Source: Dysgonomonas hofstadii (lineage in GTDB: Bacteria; Bacteroidota; Bacteroidia; Bacteroidales; Dysgonomonadaceae). Taken from it: 64,000 nucleotides of DNA. Positions 7,739 through 17,503 of this stretch are shown here, piece after piece. The stretch lies in NCBI RefSeq assembly GCF_014196915.1, contig NZ_JACIEP010000005.1:62001-126000 (forward strand). The letters run 5' to 3'. Each line of letters starts with the position of its first letter. Within the stretch, counting starts at the first letter, position 1. The translations under genes were made by a program, and so were the position numbers. The notes beneath the pieces were generated by a model. That model made no database searches. It saw nothing but the letters and a program-made list of their open reading frames with translations, and was not told the origin of the DNA.

Positions 7739-9862
7739 ATGACAATAAAAGACCTCATTTCATCGGCTTTAAATATTAAAGCATCACAAATAGAAAAGAC
7801 AATCGAACTGCTCGATTCAGGGGCAACCATTCCTTTTATCAGCCGCTACCGTAAAGAAGTAACCGGCGGATTGGATGAAGTTCAGATTGGTGCGATCAAA
7901 GAACAAAATGATAAGTTCAATGAATTGATCAAGCGTAAAGAAACCATTTTGAAATCGATTGAAGAACAGGAAAAACTTACACCTGAATTGAAAACCCGTA
8001 TCGAAAACTGCTGGATATCTTCCGAACTCGAAGATATTTATCTTCCATATAAGCCAAAACGTCAGACTCGTGCCGAGATCGCCCGTAAAAAAGGGTTGGA
8101 AGGACTGGCTAAGCTGATTATGGGGCAGCAGAAGATGGACGTGGAGGAAAAGGCTTTTCCGTATGTAAAAGGAGAGGTGAAAGATGTAAAAGACGCTATT
8201 GCCGGAGCTTGTGACATTATAGCCGAATGGATCAACGAAGACGAATATGCCCGTAACTCTATCCGTAATCTGTTTGAGAGGGAAGCTGTAATAACAGCTA
8301 AAGTGGTAAAAGGAAAAGAGGAAGAAGGAGATAAATACCGCGATTATTTCGACTTCTCCGAGAAGTTGAGTAAAGCTTCATCACATCGTATTCTCGCACT
8401 GCGGAGAGGCGAATCCGAAGGATTTCTCAGGGTTAATATTGCTCCTGACGAAGACCATGCATTAGAGCGCCTCGATAAACGCTTTCTGAAAGGCGATAAC
8501 GATAACGAAGCTACTAATTATGTAGCCGATGCTATCGAAGATTCTTATAAACGACTATTAAAACCTTCGATAGAAACGGAATTTGCGTCATTGTCCAAAG
8601 AAAAAGCCGATGAAGAAGCTATCCGCGTCTTTATTGAGAACCTGCGGCAATTATTGCTGGCGGCTCCATTAGGGCAGAAGCGTGTTTTAGGTATCGATCC
8701 GGGATATCGTACCGGGTGCAAGCTTGTGTGTCTCGATGCGGAAGGAAATCTGATTCATAATGAGACAATTTATCCGCATCCACCGCAAAATGAGACTTCG
8801 AAAGCAGGAAATAAGGTCGTGAAATTGGTTTCCACTTACAATATAGATGCTATCGCTATAGGTAATGGTACGGCGAGTCGCGAAACAGAACGGTTTATCA
8901 CAAACCTGCGTTACGAAAAAGAAGTGAAAGTCTTTGTGGTAAGCGAAAACGGAGCGTCTATTTATTCTGCTTCGAAAATTGCCCGGGAAGAATTTCCCGA
9001 TTATGATGTAACTGTCAGAGGGGCTGTATCTATCGGGCGCCGTTTGATGGACCCATTGGCTGAATTAGTAAAGATCGATCCTAAATCGATTGGAGTAGGG
9101 CAATATCAGCATGATGTAGATCAGGTTAAATTAAAGAAATCACTCGATCTTACCGTTGAAAGTTGTGTGAACCTTGTGGGAGTGAACGTAAATACGGCAA
9201 GTAAACATTTGCTGACATATGTTTCCGGTTTAGGGCCCGTACTTGCACAAAACATAGTAGACTACAGGGCAGAGCATGGTGCATTTAAAACCCGGAAAGA
9301 ACTGATGAAAGTCGCCCGTATGGGGGAAAAAGCCTTTGAACAATGTGCCGGATTCCTTCGTATAGCGGGAGCTGAAAATCCGTTGGATAATTCGGCCGTG
9401 CATCCCGAAAGTTACTATATCGTTCAACAAATGGCTAAGGATTTGAAAACGACAGTGAAAGAACTGATCGAGAACAAAGAACTGAAAAAATCTTTAGATC
9501 TTAATAAATATACAACAGATACGGTCGGATTACCCACTTTGACTGATATCATCGAAGAATTGGACAAGCCGGGGCGCGATCCGCGCAAGGGTATCAAAAT
9601 GTTCGAATTCGATCCGAATATACGTACAATAGATGACCTGCGAGAGGGGATGATTTTGCCGGGTATTGTCACCAATATAACCAATTTCGGCTGTTTCGTT
9701 GATGTAGGCATAAAAGAAAACGGGCTTGTTCATATATCGGAGATCGCCGACCGTTTTGTGTCCGATCCTACCGAAGTGGTTTCTTTGCATCAGCATGTGG
9801 AAGTTAAAGTATTATCCATCGATTCGGGGCGTAAAAGAGTACAGTTGTCGATGAAGAAATAA
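7739..9862 (+). CDS. tex: Tex-family RNA-binding protein (YqgF-HhH-S1)
   Basis: A cytoplasmic nucleic-acid-binding protein of about 707 residues. It has the Tex N-terminal helical region with PFISRYRKEVTGGLDEVQ, a YqgF/RNase H-like domain beginning GIDPGYRTGCK, helix-hairpin-helix motifs around VSGLGPVLAQNIVDYR, and a C-terminal S1 domain (GMILPGIVTNITNFGCFVDV). The family influences transcription and RNA metabolism; the exact role is unsettled. The frame opens at a TTG at 7706 within the repeat; the ATG at 7739 (MTIKDLISSALNI) fits the family N-terminus. A bidirectional terminator follows. Confidence 0.95.
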   Translation: MTIKDLISSALNIKASQIEKTIELLDSGATIPFISRYRKEVTGGLDEVQIGAIKEQNDKFNELIKRKETILKSIEEQEKLTPELKTRIENCWISSELEDIYLPYKPKRQTRAEIARKKGLEGLAKLIMGQQKMDVEEKAFPYVKGEVKDVKDAIAGACDIIAEWINEDEYARNSIRNLFEREAVITAKVVKGKEEEGDKYRDYFDFSEKLSKASSHRILALRRGESEGFLRVNIAPDEDHALERLDKRFLKGDNDNEATNYVADAIEDSYKRLLKPSIETEFASLSKEKADEEAIRVFIENLRQLLLAAPLGQKRVLGIDPGYRTGCKLVCLDAEGNLIHNETIYPHPPQNETSKAGNKVVKLVSTYNIDAIAIGNGTASRETERFITNLRYEKEVKVFVVSENGASIYSASKIAREEFPDYDVTVRGAVSIGRRLMDPLAELVKIDPKSIGVGQYQHDVDQVKLKKSLDLTVESCVNLVGVNVNTASKHLLTYVSGLGPVLAQNIVDYRAEHGAFKTRKELMKVARMGEKAFEQCAGFLRIAGAENPLDNSAVHPESYYIVQQMAKDLKTTVKELIENKELKKSLDLNKYTTDTVGLPTLTDIIEELDKPGRDPRKGIKMFEFDPNIRTIDDLREGMILPGIVTNITNFGCFVDVGIKENGLVHISEIADRFVSDPTEVVSLHQHVEVKVLSIDSGRKRVQLSMKK

Positions 9863-9889
9863 AAAAAGCCGTTTAAAACGGCTTTTTTT
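9861..9889. terminator. Bidirectional terminator between tex and tonB
   Basis: Stem 9861-9871 with 9879-9889 (GCCG core flanked by A and T runs), small AT loop. The flanking runs allow it to end both converging transcripts. Confidence 0.88.
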
Positions 9890-9906
9890 ATTTCTCTTTA
9901 TATCGT

Positions 9907-10761
9907 TTATCTATTATTTAGTTTGAATACTACAGGTAATGTAAAGTATACAGCTACCGGATTTCCGTTTTGCTTACCGGGTATCCATCTTGGCATGCTC
10001 TTTATTACCCGCATAGCTTCTTTATCGCAGGTCGGACTGATACCTTTCAATAATTTAAGATCGGTGACCTCACCTGTTTTTGAAACTACGAACCTTATAG
10101 TTACCCGGCCTTGTGTTCCCATTTCCTGATCGACGATAGGGTATTTCAGATTTTCAGCGATGAACCTGTACATTTCGTCGTTTCCACCAGGGAATTGAGG
10201 CGGGATTTCCGCAAATACAACTGGTTCGTCTTTCTTTGCTGCGCCAGAACCGGTACCATCGCCAACAACAGCCTCTTCAAATTCTTTACGTTTTGCAGTC
10301 TCGGATGTCGAACCCTCATCTACTTGGAATTTGCCGATTGCAGTGTTTGGGTCTTCCAGTAATTCTCCCATCCCTTTCATTACCTCGTCTTCATTAACTT
10401 TGTCATCAGTTGTAATTGTTGGAGGTACGAATTTATCCATTTTAATATATTCCTGCTTTGGAGGTTCTGGCATATCCGGTTTTTCTATATCTAAAGGAGG
10501 TTCTTCCGGTTTATTTATATCTACAACAATGTGAGTCTCATCATATCCTCCATTATATACATTTGCTGTGGCAGCATTGATCGTGCTGATTATCATTGGC
10601 AGGAATGAGATAAAAATAACACCCACTAATATAATACCAAAAGCTATAATGTGCCTTTTCCATGATGTCTGGCGTAGTTCAAATGCTCCGTATGATTTGT
10701 TCTTTCCTTCGAAGATAACATCACACCATTCTGTCGAGTTTAAGTTAACTGAATTTTTCAT
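9907..10761 (-). CDS. TonB-family energy transducer
   Basis: Transmits proton-motive force from the inner membrane to TonB-dependent receptors. The 284-residue protein has an N-terminal cytoplasmic tail with KNKSYGAFELR (a Bacteroidetes TonB feature), one transmembrane helix at about residues 35-57, a Pro-rich periplasmic linker (KPEEPPLDIEKPDMPEPP), and a C-terminal TonB domain containing GRVTIRFVVSKTGEVTDLKL and MPRWIPGKQNG. No ExbB or ExbD gene is beside it. Which receptors it serves is unknown; two are encoded about 20 kb away. Confidence 0.93.
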   Translation of the reverse strand: MKNSVNLNSTEWCDVIFEGKNKSYGAFELRQTSWKRHIIAFGIILVGVIFISFLPMIISTINAATANVYNGGYDETHIVVDINKPEEPPLDIEKPDMPEPPKQEYIKMDKFVPPTITTDDKVNEDEVMKGMGELLEDPNTAIGKFQVDEGSTSETAKRKEFEEAVVGDGTGSGAAKKDEPVVFAEIPPQFPGGNDEMYRFIAENLKYPIVDQEMGTQGRVTIRFVVSKTGEVTDLKLLKGISPTCDKEAMRVIKSMPRWIPGKQNGNPVAVYFTLPVVFKLNNR

Positions 10762-10950
10762 GACTTTAGTTTTTTAATTGTTATGTAATCTTCCCCTTTT
10801 TTACCTTATAGATATCATATTGGTGAAAATTCCATAAACAGATATTAAATTTTTTAAATGAAATATCAAAAAGCCAGATTGGGAGTTAGTCTAACAAATG
10901 CTTTTTTATATTTTTAGACATTATTTTTTAATAGTCATATCTTAAAATGC

Positions 10951-10958
10951 TACATTTG
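10951..10958 (+). promoter_or_regulatory. Putative -7 promoter box of the GT2 gene at 10988
   Basis: TACATTTG matches TAnnTTTG, 29 bp before the start codon. Confidence 0.55.
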
Positions 10959-10987
10959 TTGCTTAAATATAAAACTAGTTAATATTT

Positions 10988-11722
10988 ATGTCCGATTCGA
11001 TAGTTATTATACCCACCTATAATGAAAAGGAGAATATCGAAGCTATAATCAGAACAGTATTCGATCTGCCTAAAGCATTTGATATCCTTGTTATCGATGA
11101 TGGTTCTCCCGATGGAACAGCTTCTATTGTAAAGAATCTCCAGACGGAATATAACGGTCGCTTATTTCTGATTGAGCGTTCAGGTAAGTTGGGATTAGGA
11201 ACAGCATATATCGCTGGATTTAAGTGGGTGCTGGAGCGTGATTACGGATTCATATTTGAGATGGATGCCGATTTTTCACATAATCCGAACGATTTACTAA
11301 GGCTTTATGCAGCCTGTCTTAGCGATGGGGCCGATCTGGCTGTCGGATCACGTTATCTGACGGGAGTAAATGTGGTGAACTGGCCGATGGGACGTGTGCT
11401 GATGTCTTATTTTGCGTCAAAATATGTTCGTATGATTACAGGTATGAAAGTAAAGGATGCCACAGCCGGATTTGTTTGTTATAAACGAAATGTACTGGAG
11501 ACCATTGATCTCGATAACATCCGCTTCAAGGGATATGCCTTTCAGGTAGAGATGAAACACACTGCATTTTGTCTGGGTTTTAATATAAAAGAGATATCCA
11601 TTGTCTTTGTAAACCGGATGCTGGGAACATCTAAAATGAATTCGGGTATATTTGCCGAAGGAGTTTTCGGGGTAATAACTATGCGATTCAGGCAACTATT
11701 CGGAAAAATTAAGAAAAAATAG
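10988..11722 (+). CDS. Polyprenol phosphate mannosyltransferase-like GT2 enzyme
   Basis: A 244-residue GT-A fold glycosyltransferase. PTYNEKENIEAI opens the nucleotide-sugar-binding domain, DDGSPDGTA follows, and the metal-binding DADFSHNP and VGSRYLTG are typical of dolichyl/polyprenyl-phosphate mannose synthases. It should attach mannose or another hexose from a nucleotide sugar to undecaprenyl phosphate at the cytoplasmic membrane. It lacks the C-terminal membrane domain of longer homologues, as is common in bacteria. Confidence 0.88.
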   Translation: MSDSIVIIPTYNEKENIEAIIRTVFDLPKAFDILVIDDGSPDGTASIVKNLQTEYNGRLFLIERSGKLGLGTAYIAGFKWVLERDYGFIFEMDADFSHNPNDLLRLYAACLSDGADLAVGSRYLTGVNVVNWPMGRVLMSYFASKYVRMITGMKVKDATAGFVCYKRNVLETIDLDNIRFKGYAFQVEMKHTAFCLGFNIKEISIVFVNRMLGTSKMNSGIFAEGVFGVITMRFRQLFGKIKKK

Positions 11723-11771
11723 TAAGACTTTATATTTTTCACTTTTCATTTTTCGTTCTTCATTTATTATG

Positions 11772-11780
11772 TATCTTTGC
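11772..11780 (+). promoter_or_regulatory. -7 promoter box of the FAH-family gene
   Basis: TATCTTTGC, 28 bp before the ATG at 11809; ideal consensus and spacing. Confidence 0.7.
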
Positions 11781-11808
11781 TACGTGAATTAATTTTTATG
11801 TACTACTT

Positions 11809-12435
11809 ATGAAGATTATTTGCGTAGGTCTTAATTATCAATCACATAACAAGGAAATGAATAGGGCACCATCAAGTAAGGATGATGATCCTGTTTTGTT
11901 TATGAAACCTGATACAGCTTTACTTGTCGCTGATAAACATGACTTTTATATTCCCGATTTTTCATCCGATATACATTATGAGGCTGAAATTGTGGTACGT
12001 ATCGATAAAATGGGGAAAAATATTGCGGAACGTTTCGCTCATCGCTATTATAATGAGATAACCATCGGGATCGATTTTACTGCCCGGGATATTCAGTCTG
12101 AATTAAAAAAGAAAAGCCTGCCTTGGGAGATATCAAAGGCTTTTGATAATTCGGCGGCGGTAGGAATATTTGTCTCAAAAGATCATTTTGGAAAAAACAT
12201 AAATGAACTGGATTTTCATTTAGATATAGATGCGAAGACTGTACAAACAGGAAATACATCGGATATGATTCATCCGGTAGATAAGATCATCGCATACGCA
12301 AGCCGTTTTTTTACGTTGAAAACTGGTGATCTCATTTTTACAGGTACTCCGGCCGGAGTGGGAAAAGTTGTTATAGGAAATCATCTGACAGGATATATTG
12401 AGGGGAATAAACATTTAGACCTGAATATTTGTTAG
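11809..12435 (+). CDS. Fumarylacetoacetate hydrolase-family protein
   Basis: A 208-residue enzyme with the FAH-fold core: the metal-ligand acidic block YEAEIVVRIDK, GIDFTARDIQ, and the C-terminal GDLIFTGTPAGVGKV. Family members cleave or decarboxylate acylpyruvates and oxo-diacids, including oxaloacetate. The substrate is not determinable here. It has its own promoter and no catabolic neighbours, so a housekeeping acylpyruvase or oxaloacetate decarboxylase role is as likely as aromatic catabolism. Confidence 0.9.
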   Translation: MKIICVGLNYQSHNKEMNRAPSSKDDDPVLFMKPDTALLVADKHDFYIPDFSSDIHYEAEIVVRIDKMGKNIAERFAHRYYNEITIGIDFTARDIQSELKKKSLPWEISKAFDNSAAVGIFVSKDHFGKNINELDFHLDIDAKTVQTGNTSDMIHPVDKIIAYASRFFTLKTGDLIFTGTPAGVGKVVIGNHLTGYIEGNKHLDLNIC

Positions 12436-12566
12436 AATTTAGATGTTAAATTTTGAATTAATATAATAAATACTTTAAAATATAGTTATCTATATGAATA
12501 GAGGTGTTTGTGCTATTAAGAGACCTTAACCAAATTGAATTAATTACGAAAATTAAACAGGAATAA

Positions 12567-13736
12567 ATGAAGAATATTTTTAAGAAAGTCTTGTTAGTAA
12601 ATATTTTTGCTCTGACTACATTTAGTGTTTTTGCGCAATCGGAAGATCTGAATCCGATTTCTACAGCCATGCCATCTTTATCTATCGCACCTGATGCGCG
12701 GGGTGGAGGTATGGGGGATGCCGGAGTGGCTACTGCTCCCGACGCATATTCACAGCACTGGAATCCTGCAAAATATGCTTTTGCGATAAGTAAAGCCGGT
12801 TTTGGGTTATCATATACCCCATGGTTGAGAAAGATCGTTAACGATGTAGCCCTTGTCTATGGAGTAGGATATTACAAGCTCGGTACCGAGAATAATCAGG
12901 CATTGAGTGCATCTATCCGTTATTTTTCTATTGGCGATATTAGTGTAACTAACCAGTATGGACATTTCCTGAATAGTGTAGCTCCATACGAAATGGCTTT
13001 TGATATAGGTTATTCCCGTAAGTTGACATCAACTTTTTCGGGTGCGATCACATTGCGTTATATCCGTACAGATTATTCAGGAGCTGACGAAGAAATTTCG
13101 GCAGGAAATGCTTTTGCCGCTGACGTTGCCGGCTATAATGAGTCTTATATAAATATCGGTAACTCTGAAAGTTTGTTGAGTTTCGGATTCAATATCTCCA
13201 ATATTGGTACCAAGATGTCGACAACAGGTGGAACAAGGAAAGATTTTCTTCCTACAAACCTGCGTCTGGGTGCTTCCCTTATGTATCCATTGAATGATGT
13301 AAGTACAATTTCTGTAAGTGCCGATATCAATAAATTACTGGTGCCAACAAAGCCTTTGGCAGAAGAGGGAGAAAGCCAGCAGGATTATAATACCCGTCTG
13401 GAGGATGATTATTATAGCATGAGCCCTATCAAAGGGATATTTAAATCATTCGGCGATGCTCCGGGCGGATTTTCGGAAGAAATGAAGGAAATAGCATTGT
13501 CTATTGGTGCGGAGTACGATTATGATGATAAATTCCGTATCCGTGCAGGATATTTCCATGAGAACAAGATGAAAGGTAACCGTCGGTATGCTACATTCGG
13601 AGCAGGATTTAAGCTGACAGCTTTTCAACTGGATGTTGCATATCTGCTAGCTACGGCTAACCAGAACCCGCTAGACCAGACATTGCGTTTCTCACTGGCG
13701 TTCGATATAGACGGAATGAAGAACTTGTTCAAATAA
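12567..13736 (+). CDS. porV: Type IX secretion system outer-membrane protein PorV
   Basis: PorV binds the C-terminal signal of type IX cargo after its passage through SprA and delivers it to the attachment complex. The 389-residue precursor has a signal peptide ending ...VFAQ (about residue 24), followed by the conserved PorV N-terminus with APDARGGGMGDAGVATAPDA and HWNPAKYAF. It then continues as an alternating beta-strand barrel of the FadL type. It heads a tight run with ispF (21 bp) and mnmD (19 bp). The partner translocon SprA is encoded at the other end of this window. Confidence 0.93.
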   Translation: MKNIFKKVLLVNIFALTTFSVFAQSEDLNPISTAMPSLSIAPDARGGGMGDAGVATAPDAYSQHWNPAKYAFAISKAGFGLSYTPWLRKIVNDVALVYGVGYYKLGTENNQALSASIRYFSIGDISVTNQYGHFLNSVAPYEMAFDIGYSRKLTSTFSGAITLRYIRTDYSGADEEISAGNAFAADVAGYNESYINIGNSESLLSFGFNISNIGTKMSTTGGTRKDFLPTNLRLGASLMYPLNDVSTISVSADINKLLVPTKPLAEEGESQQDYNTRLEDDYYSMSPIKGIFKSFGDAPGGFSEEMKEIALSIGAEYDYDDKFRIRAGYFHENKMKGNRRYATFGAGFKLTAFQLDVAYLLATANQNPLDQTLRFSLAFDIDGMKNLFK

Positions 13737-13757
13737 GAATAGATAATAAATCAGGGG

Positions 13758-14237
13758 ATGAAAATTCGTGTAGGCTTTGGTTATGATGTACACCGTCTGG
13801 CAGACAACCGTGAATTGTGGCTTGGCGGGGTAAAGATAGATCATACACAAGGGCTTTTAGGACACTCCGATGCTGATGTGCTAATCCATGCGGTTTGCGA
13901 TGCCTTGCTAGGTGCGGCGAATCTTAGGGACATAGGCTTTCATTTTCCGGATACAGCAGGAGAATATAAGGATATAGACAGCAAAATCTTATTGAAAAGA
14001 ACACTTGACGTGATTACTGAAAAGGGCTATAAGATAGGTAATATAGATGCCACTATATGCGCCGAACGCCCTAAGATTAATCCACATATCCCTAAAATGC
14101 AGGAAATAATGGCCGGCATATTGAATATTCCGGTTGACGATATTTCTATTAAAGCTACAACGTCTGAGAAGATGGGGTTTGTTGGGCGTGAGGAAGGTTT
14201 CGCCGCATATGCCGTAGCTTTGATAGGAAGAGAGTGA
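13758..14237 (+). CDS. ispF: 2-C-methyl-D-erythritol 2,4-cyclodiphosphate synthase
   Basis: Fifth step of the non-mevalonate isoprenoid pathway: cyclises CDP-methylerythritol 2-phosphate with release of CMP. The 159-residue length is standard. Metal ligands are in GYDVHRL (Asp10, His12) and the family block GHSDADVLIHAVCDALLG is intact, as is TTSEKMGFVGR near the C-terminus. It lies 21 bp after porV, probably cotranscribed. Confidence 0.97.
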   Translation: MKIRVGFGYDVHRLADNRELWLGGVKIDHTQGLLGHSDADVLIHAVCDALLGAANLRDIGFHFPDTAGEYKDIDSKILLKRTLDVITEKGYKIGNIDATICAERPKINPHIPKMQEIMAGILNIPVDDISIKATTSEKMGFVGREEGFAAYAVALIGRE

Positions 14238-14256
14238 TAATTAAACACAGTGCAGA

Positions 14257-14934
14257 ATGAGTGTGAACCCTGAAATAGAATTAACTGCGGATGGGTCTCA
14301 CACTCTTTTTATTCCCGAGCTGGATGAACATTATCATTCTGTGAACGGGGCTATACAGGAATCTACTCATGTGTTTATCCGGACAGGACTACATACTATA
14401 TCCAAACAAAAAATAATTGTATTTGAAGTCGGGTTCGGGACCGGATTGAATGCATTCCTTACTTTGCTGGATGCTCAATCATCAGGAAAGGAAATACATT
14501 ATATAACACTGGAAGCTTATCCTTTATCTGCAGCCATAACAAATAGGCTTAATTATGCCGATAATTATACGGAGGAAGAAAAATCTTTATTTATAGGATT
14601 ACACAAGGCAGAATGGGGTAGAGAAACGGAAGTTACCCCGTCTTTTTACCTGACCAAGCTGGAAGTTGATTTTACAACTTTCGATTTTTCTTTGATAAAA
14701 GATCTGGTCGATCTTATTTATTTTGACGCCTTTGCACCGGATAAACAGCCCGATATGTGGTCACAACGCATATTTGACCAACTATATGCAATAACTGCCC
14801 CTAACGGTATTCTTGTAACCTATTGCGCCAAAGGTGCAGTCCGTCGTATGATGCAACAGGCAGGATATACCGTTGAACGACTACCCGGCCCTCCGGGGAA
14901 AAGAGAGATGCTAAGGGCTACAAGAACAATTTAA
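14257..14934 (+). CDS. mnmD: tRNA U34 methyltransferase MnmD (stand-alone)
   Basis: SAM-dependent enzyme that converts 5-aminomethyl-2-thiouridine to the methylaminomethyl form at the wobble base of certain tRNAs. The 225-residue protein matches the methyltransferase half of E. coli MnmC: TADGSHTLFIPELDEHYHS at the N-terminus, the SAM motif VFEVGFGTGLNAFLTL, and YFDAFAPDKQPDMWS. The FAD oxidoreductase half (MnmC1) is absent, as usual in Bacteroidetes. It is the last gene of the porV-ispF run, 19 bp after ispF. Confidence 0.94.
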   Translation: MSVNPEIELTADGSHTLFIPELDEHYHSVNGAIQESTHVFIRTGLHTISKQKIIVFEVGFGTGLNAFLTLLDAQSSGKEIHYITLEAYPLSAAITNRLNYADNYTEEEKSLFIGLHKAEWGRETEVTPSFYLTKLEVDFTTFDFSLIKDLVDLIYFDAFAPDKQPDMWSQRIFDQLYAITAPNGILVTYCAKGAVRRMMQQAGYTVERLPGPPGKREMLRATRTI

Positions 14935-14958
14935 GGTATCTGTTCCGTCAAATTAAAT

Positions 14959-16326
14959 TTATTCGCTGATGAATTCCAAAGGATAGTTTTCTATAACAGG
15001 TAAACCTTCAATATCAGCATATCTACGTAAGTATAATTGTATCGAATACATTTTTCCTGGTTCCAGATCCAATGTTAATTTTATTGTTTCGTCATCAATC
15101 CACTCCACCTTTTCAATCTTAGGGAAATTATCTTTGCCACCTTTGCCATAGTTAAATCCATATCCTCTTTTCGTATCCATTGGTTTGCTGAATGTAAAGA
15201 TAAGCTCTTTGGTTGTATGGGGTACCTTGCTGTTGTTTTCTATGGAAGAGGATATTATTCTAGGAAAAAGTCCGGTGTCATAGAAAGATATTATCCGGGG
15301 CATAAAATCATCTAAAGTTGCATATTTATCTCTGTTCTCTTCATATTCTTGCATAAGCGTGTATAAATCAGCCATCCAGAAAAAGCCTCTGTGTATTTCG
15401 CCGTTTATTATATCTTTTACTTTCATATTTGTTATGGTATCCTGGTTTGCGTAGCATATTGTTGCTACTCTGACCAAAGACTCATACATTACAGTACTCC
15501 AATTGCCATAGGCCTGAGATTGCATTTTCTTTGAAATATGAGGAAATATTACTTTTTCCGACTTTGTGAATTTTTCTTTGTGTTTGTTAACCAGCGGATT
15601 GACATATGAATGGCTGATTTCATGCACAAGAAGATATACGGCATTTGCAGGTGCAAATTTGGGGTTGCTGTTGTTGTCCGAATCGACTCCTATTATAGGG
15701 CATATTTCTTCATTTTTGTCTTTATGTATTATTTTCATACCATAATTTGAAGAGCCATTTGTCAGACTTACAAATATATTATAATCACCACCTTTCACCC
15801 CATAGAATCTATCGAACCAACTGAAATTCATTTTTGATACGAGTATATCATTCATTGCCTCTTCGGCCCTTGAGTATATTTCAGAATGAGATTCGAAGAA
15901 TTTACGAAAATTACTCTTTATATAAAAGTCGGAGATTTTTTCGGTAAAATTATCCAGCATCTCTTTATTCCATCTGCTATCCAGATTGTTGTAAATGTCA
16001 TCATTCAGGCTAATAGATGAACCTTGTACATCGAGATGTATAGCCAATGACATTACAGCATCGTAGCCGATACCATTATTGCGGTATTCCTTTGCCAGAA
16101 GTACAGCTTCATGATTTTTGAAATCAGCGAAATATTTATCTGTATCATCGTTATATGATTTGATCGCTCCCTGTGAATATTCACGGGCTCCCGACAGGCG
16201 GTATATGATACCTAATAACTCAATTCTTTCGTCTACTTTTGATTTGAGTACTTCTTGCGGAAACAGGTTTGCAAAATGAAGCAAACCGAATAATACAGCT
16301 AGTTTGCAATAGGATAGTGTTCTCAT
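14959..16326 (-). CDS. Secreted DUF4932 protein with HExxH motif
   Basis: A 455-residue exported protein with a signal peptide (about residues 1-24). The central region resembles DUF4932 proteins of Bacteroidetes. It contains VHEISHSYVNP, an HExxH zinc-metallopeptidase-like motif at residues 235-239. The C-terminal ~90 residues (KELIFTFSKPMDTKRG onward) look like an Ig-like 'SbsA' fold. Peptidase activity is plausible but unproven. There is no lipobox. It is convergent with mnmD, 24 bp away. Confidence 0.78.
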   Translation of the reverse strand: MRTLSYCKLAVLFGLLHFANLFPQEVLKSKVDERIELLGIIYRLSGAREYSQGAIKSYNDDTDKYFADFKNHEAVLLAKEYRNNGIGYDAVMSLAIHLDVQGSSISLNDDIYNNLDSRWNKEMLDNFTEKISDFYIKSNFRKFFESHSEIYSRAEEAMNDILVSKMNFSWFDRFYGVKGGDYNIFVSLTNGSSNYGMKIIHKDKNEEICPIIGVDSDNNSNPKFAPANAVYLLVHEISHSYVNPLVNKHKEKFTKSEKVIFPHISKKMQSQAYGNWSTVMYESLVRVATICYANQDTITNMKVKDIINGEIHRGFFWMADLYTLMQEYEENRDKYATLDDFMPRIISFYDTGLFPRIISSSIENNSKVPHTTKELIFTFSKPMDTKRGYGFNYGKGGKDNFPKIEKVEWIDDETIKLTLDLEPGKMYSIQLYLRRYADIEGLPVIENYPLEFISE

Positions 16327-16450
16327 GATAATGAAATATTAGAGTTTATAGGATATTTTCATAAAGATATACTATTATTCATATTTAATATTGATTGATT
16401 TGAAATTTATTAATACCGAAAATTCATTGACTCATACGATAAAAGATACT

Positions 16451-16459
16451 TATCTTTGC
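16451..16459 (+). promoter_or_regulatory. -7 promoter box of dusB
   Basis: TATCTTTGC, 19 bp before the dusB ATG, implying a very short leader. Confidence 0.7.
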
Positions 16460-16478
16460 ATCTCGAAACAGAATAGAA

Positions 16479-17462
16479 ATGAAAATAAGCAATATAGAAT
16501 TTGGTGAAAATCCTGTGTTCCTCGCTCCGATGGAGGATGTAACGGATATGGGTTTTCGCCTCGAATGTAAGCGTTTCGGTGCGGATATGGTTTATACCGA
16601 ATTTGTGTCGAGTGATGCACTGATACGCCATGTGAATAAAACACAGGCAAAACTAACTATTAGCGAGGAAGAACGTCCTGTGGCTATACAAATATATGGG
16701 CGGGAAGTGGAAGCTATGGCCGAAGCTGCTAAGATAAGCGAAGAAGCGAATCCTGATGTACTGGATATAAACTTCGGTTGCCCGGTAAAGAAAGTGGCTG
16801 GCAAGGGTGCCGGTTCGGGTATGATGAAGACACCCGATCTGATGGTGGAAATAACAGAAGCGGTAGTGAAAGCCGTAAATATACCTGTAACAGTGAAAAC
16901 CCGTCTGGGATGGGACAATGACTCGAAAATAATAGTAGAACTTGCTGAGCGTTTACAGGATGTGGGAATACAAGCTTTGACCATTCATGGTCGCACCCGT
17001 GCGCAAATGTATACAGGGGAAGCCGACTGGACACTGATCGGCGAAGTGAAAAATAATCCCCGTATGCATATACCGATTATAGGCAATGGTGATGTAACCA
17101 CTCCTGAAATATGTAAGAAACGCTTTGATGAAACAGGAGTAGACGCCGTAATGATAGGGCGGGGTAGTATTGGTTGTCCATGGATATTTGAAGAAGTAAA
17201 ACATTATTTGAAAACAGGAGAACTTTTACATAAAAAGGATTTTCTCTGGTATCTCGATATACTGAAAGATATGGTGAATAAAAATATAAGCCATTCGGGC
17301 GAGCGGGGAGGTATTCTTCATAGCCGTCGTCATCTGGCTGCCAGTCCTTTGTTTAAAGGAATCCCTGATTTTAAGAAAACCCGTGTGGCGATGCTGAGAG
17401 CTGAATCGGTTGAAGAACTGTTTTCAATAATGGATGCTATACCAGAACAATTTGATATATAA
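16479..17462 (+). CDS. dusB: tRNA-dihydrouridine synthase (DusB type)
   Basis: FMN/NADPH enzyme reducing uridine to dihydrouridine in the tRNA D-loop. The 327-residue protein has the TIM-barrel start [14 protein letters not shown], the catalytic-cysteine segment [11 protein letters not shown] followed by [28 protein letters not shown], and the FMN-phosphate site [16 protein letters not shown]. cysS follows after 41 bp with its own promoter box. Confidence 0.95.
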   Translation: MKISNIEFGENPVFLAPMEDVTDMGFRLECKRFGADMVYTEFVSSDALIRHVNKTQAKLTISEEERPVAIQIYGREVEAMAEAAKISEEANPDVLDINFGCPVKKVAGKGAGSGMMKTPDLMVEITEAVVKAVNIPVTVKTRLGWDNDSKIIVELAERLQDVGIQALTIHGRTRAQMYTGEADWTLIGEVKNNPRMHIPIIGNGDVTTPEICKKRFDETGVDAVMIGRGSIGCPWIFEEVKHYLKTGELLHKKDFLWYLDILKDMVNKNISHSGERGGILHSRRHLAASPLFKGIPDFKKTRVAMLRAESVEELFSIMDAIPEQFDI

Positions 17463-17469
17463 ATTTTCG

Positions 17470-17477
17470 TACCTTTG
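17470..17477 (+). promoter_or_regulatory. -7 promoter box of cysS
   Basis: TACCTTTG, 26 bp before the cysS ATG and 7 bp after the dusB stop. Confidence 0.65.
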
Positions 17478-17503
17478 TATTCCTAAAATTTTTATCCTCG
17501 ATT

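Noticed and set aside
7142-7740. CRISPR array
   Set aside because: Only three repeat copies, one of them inverted and one diverged, with a gene between; no regular spacers.
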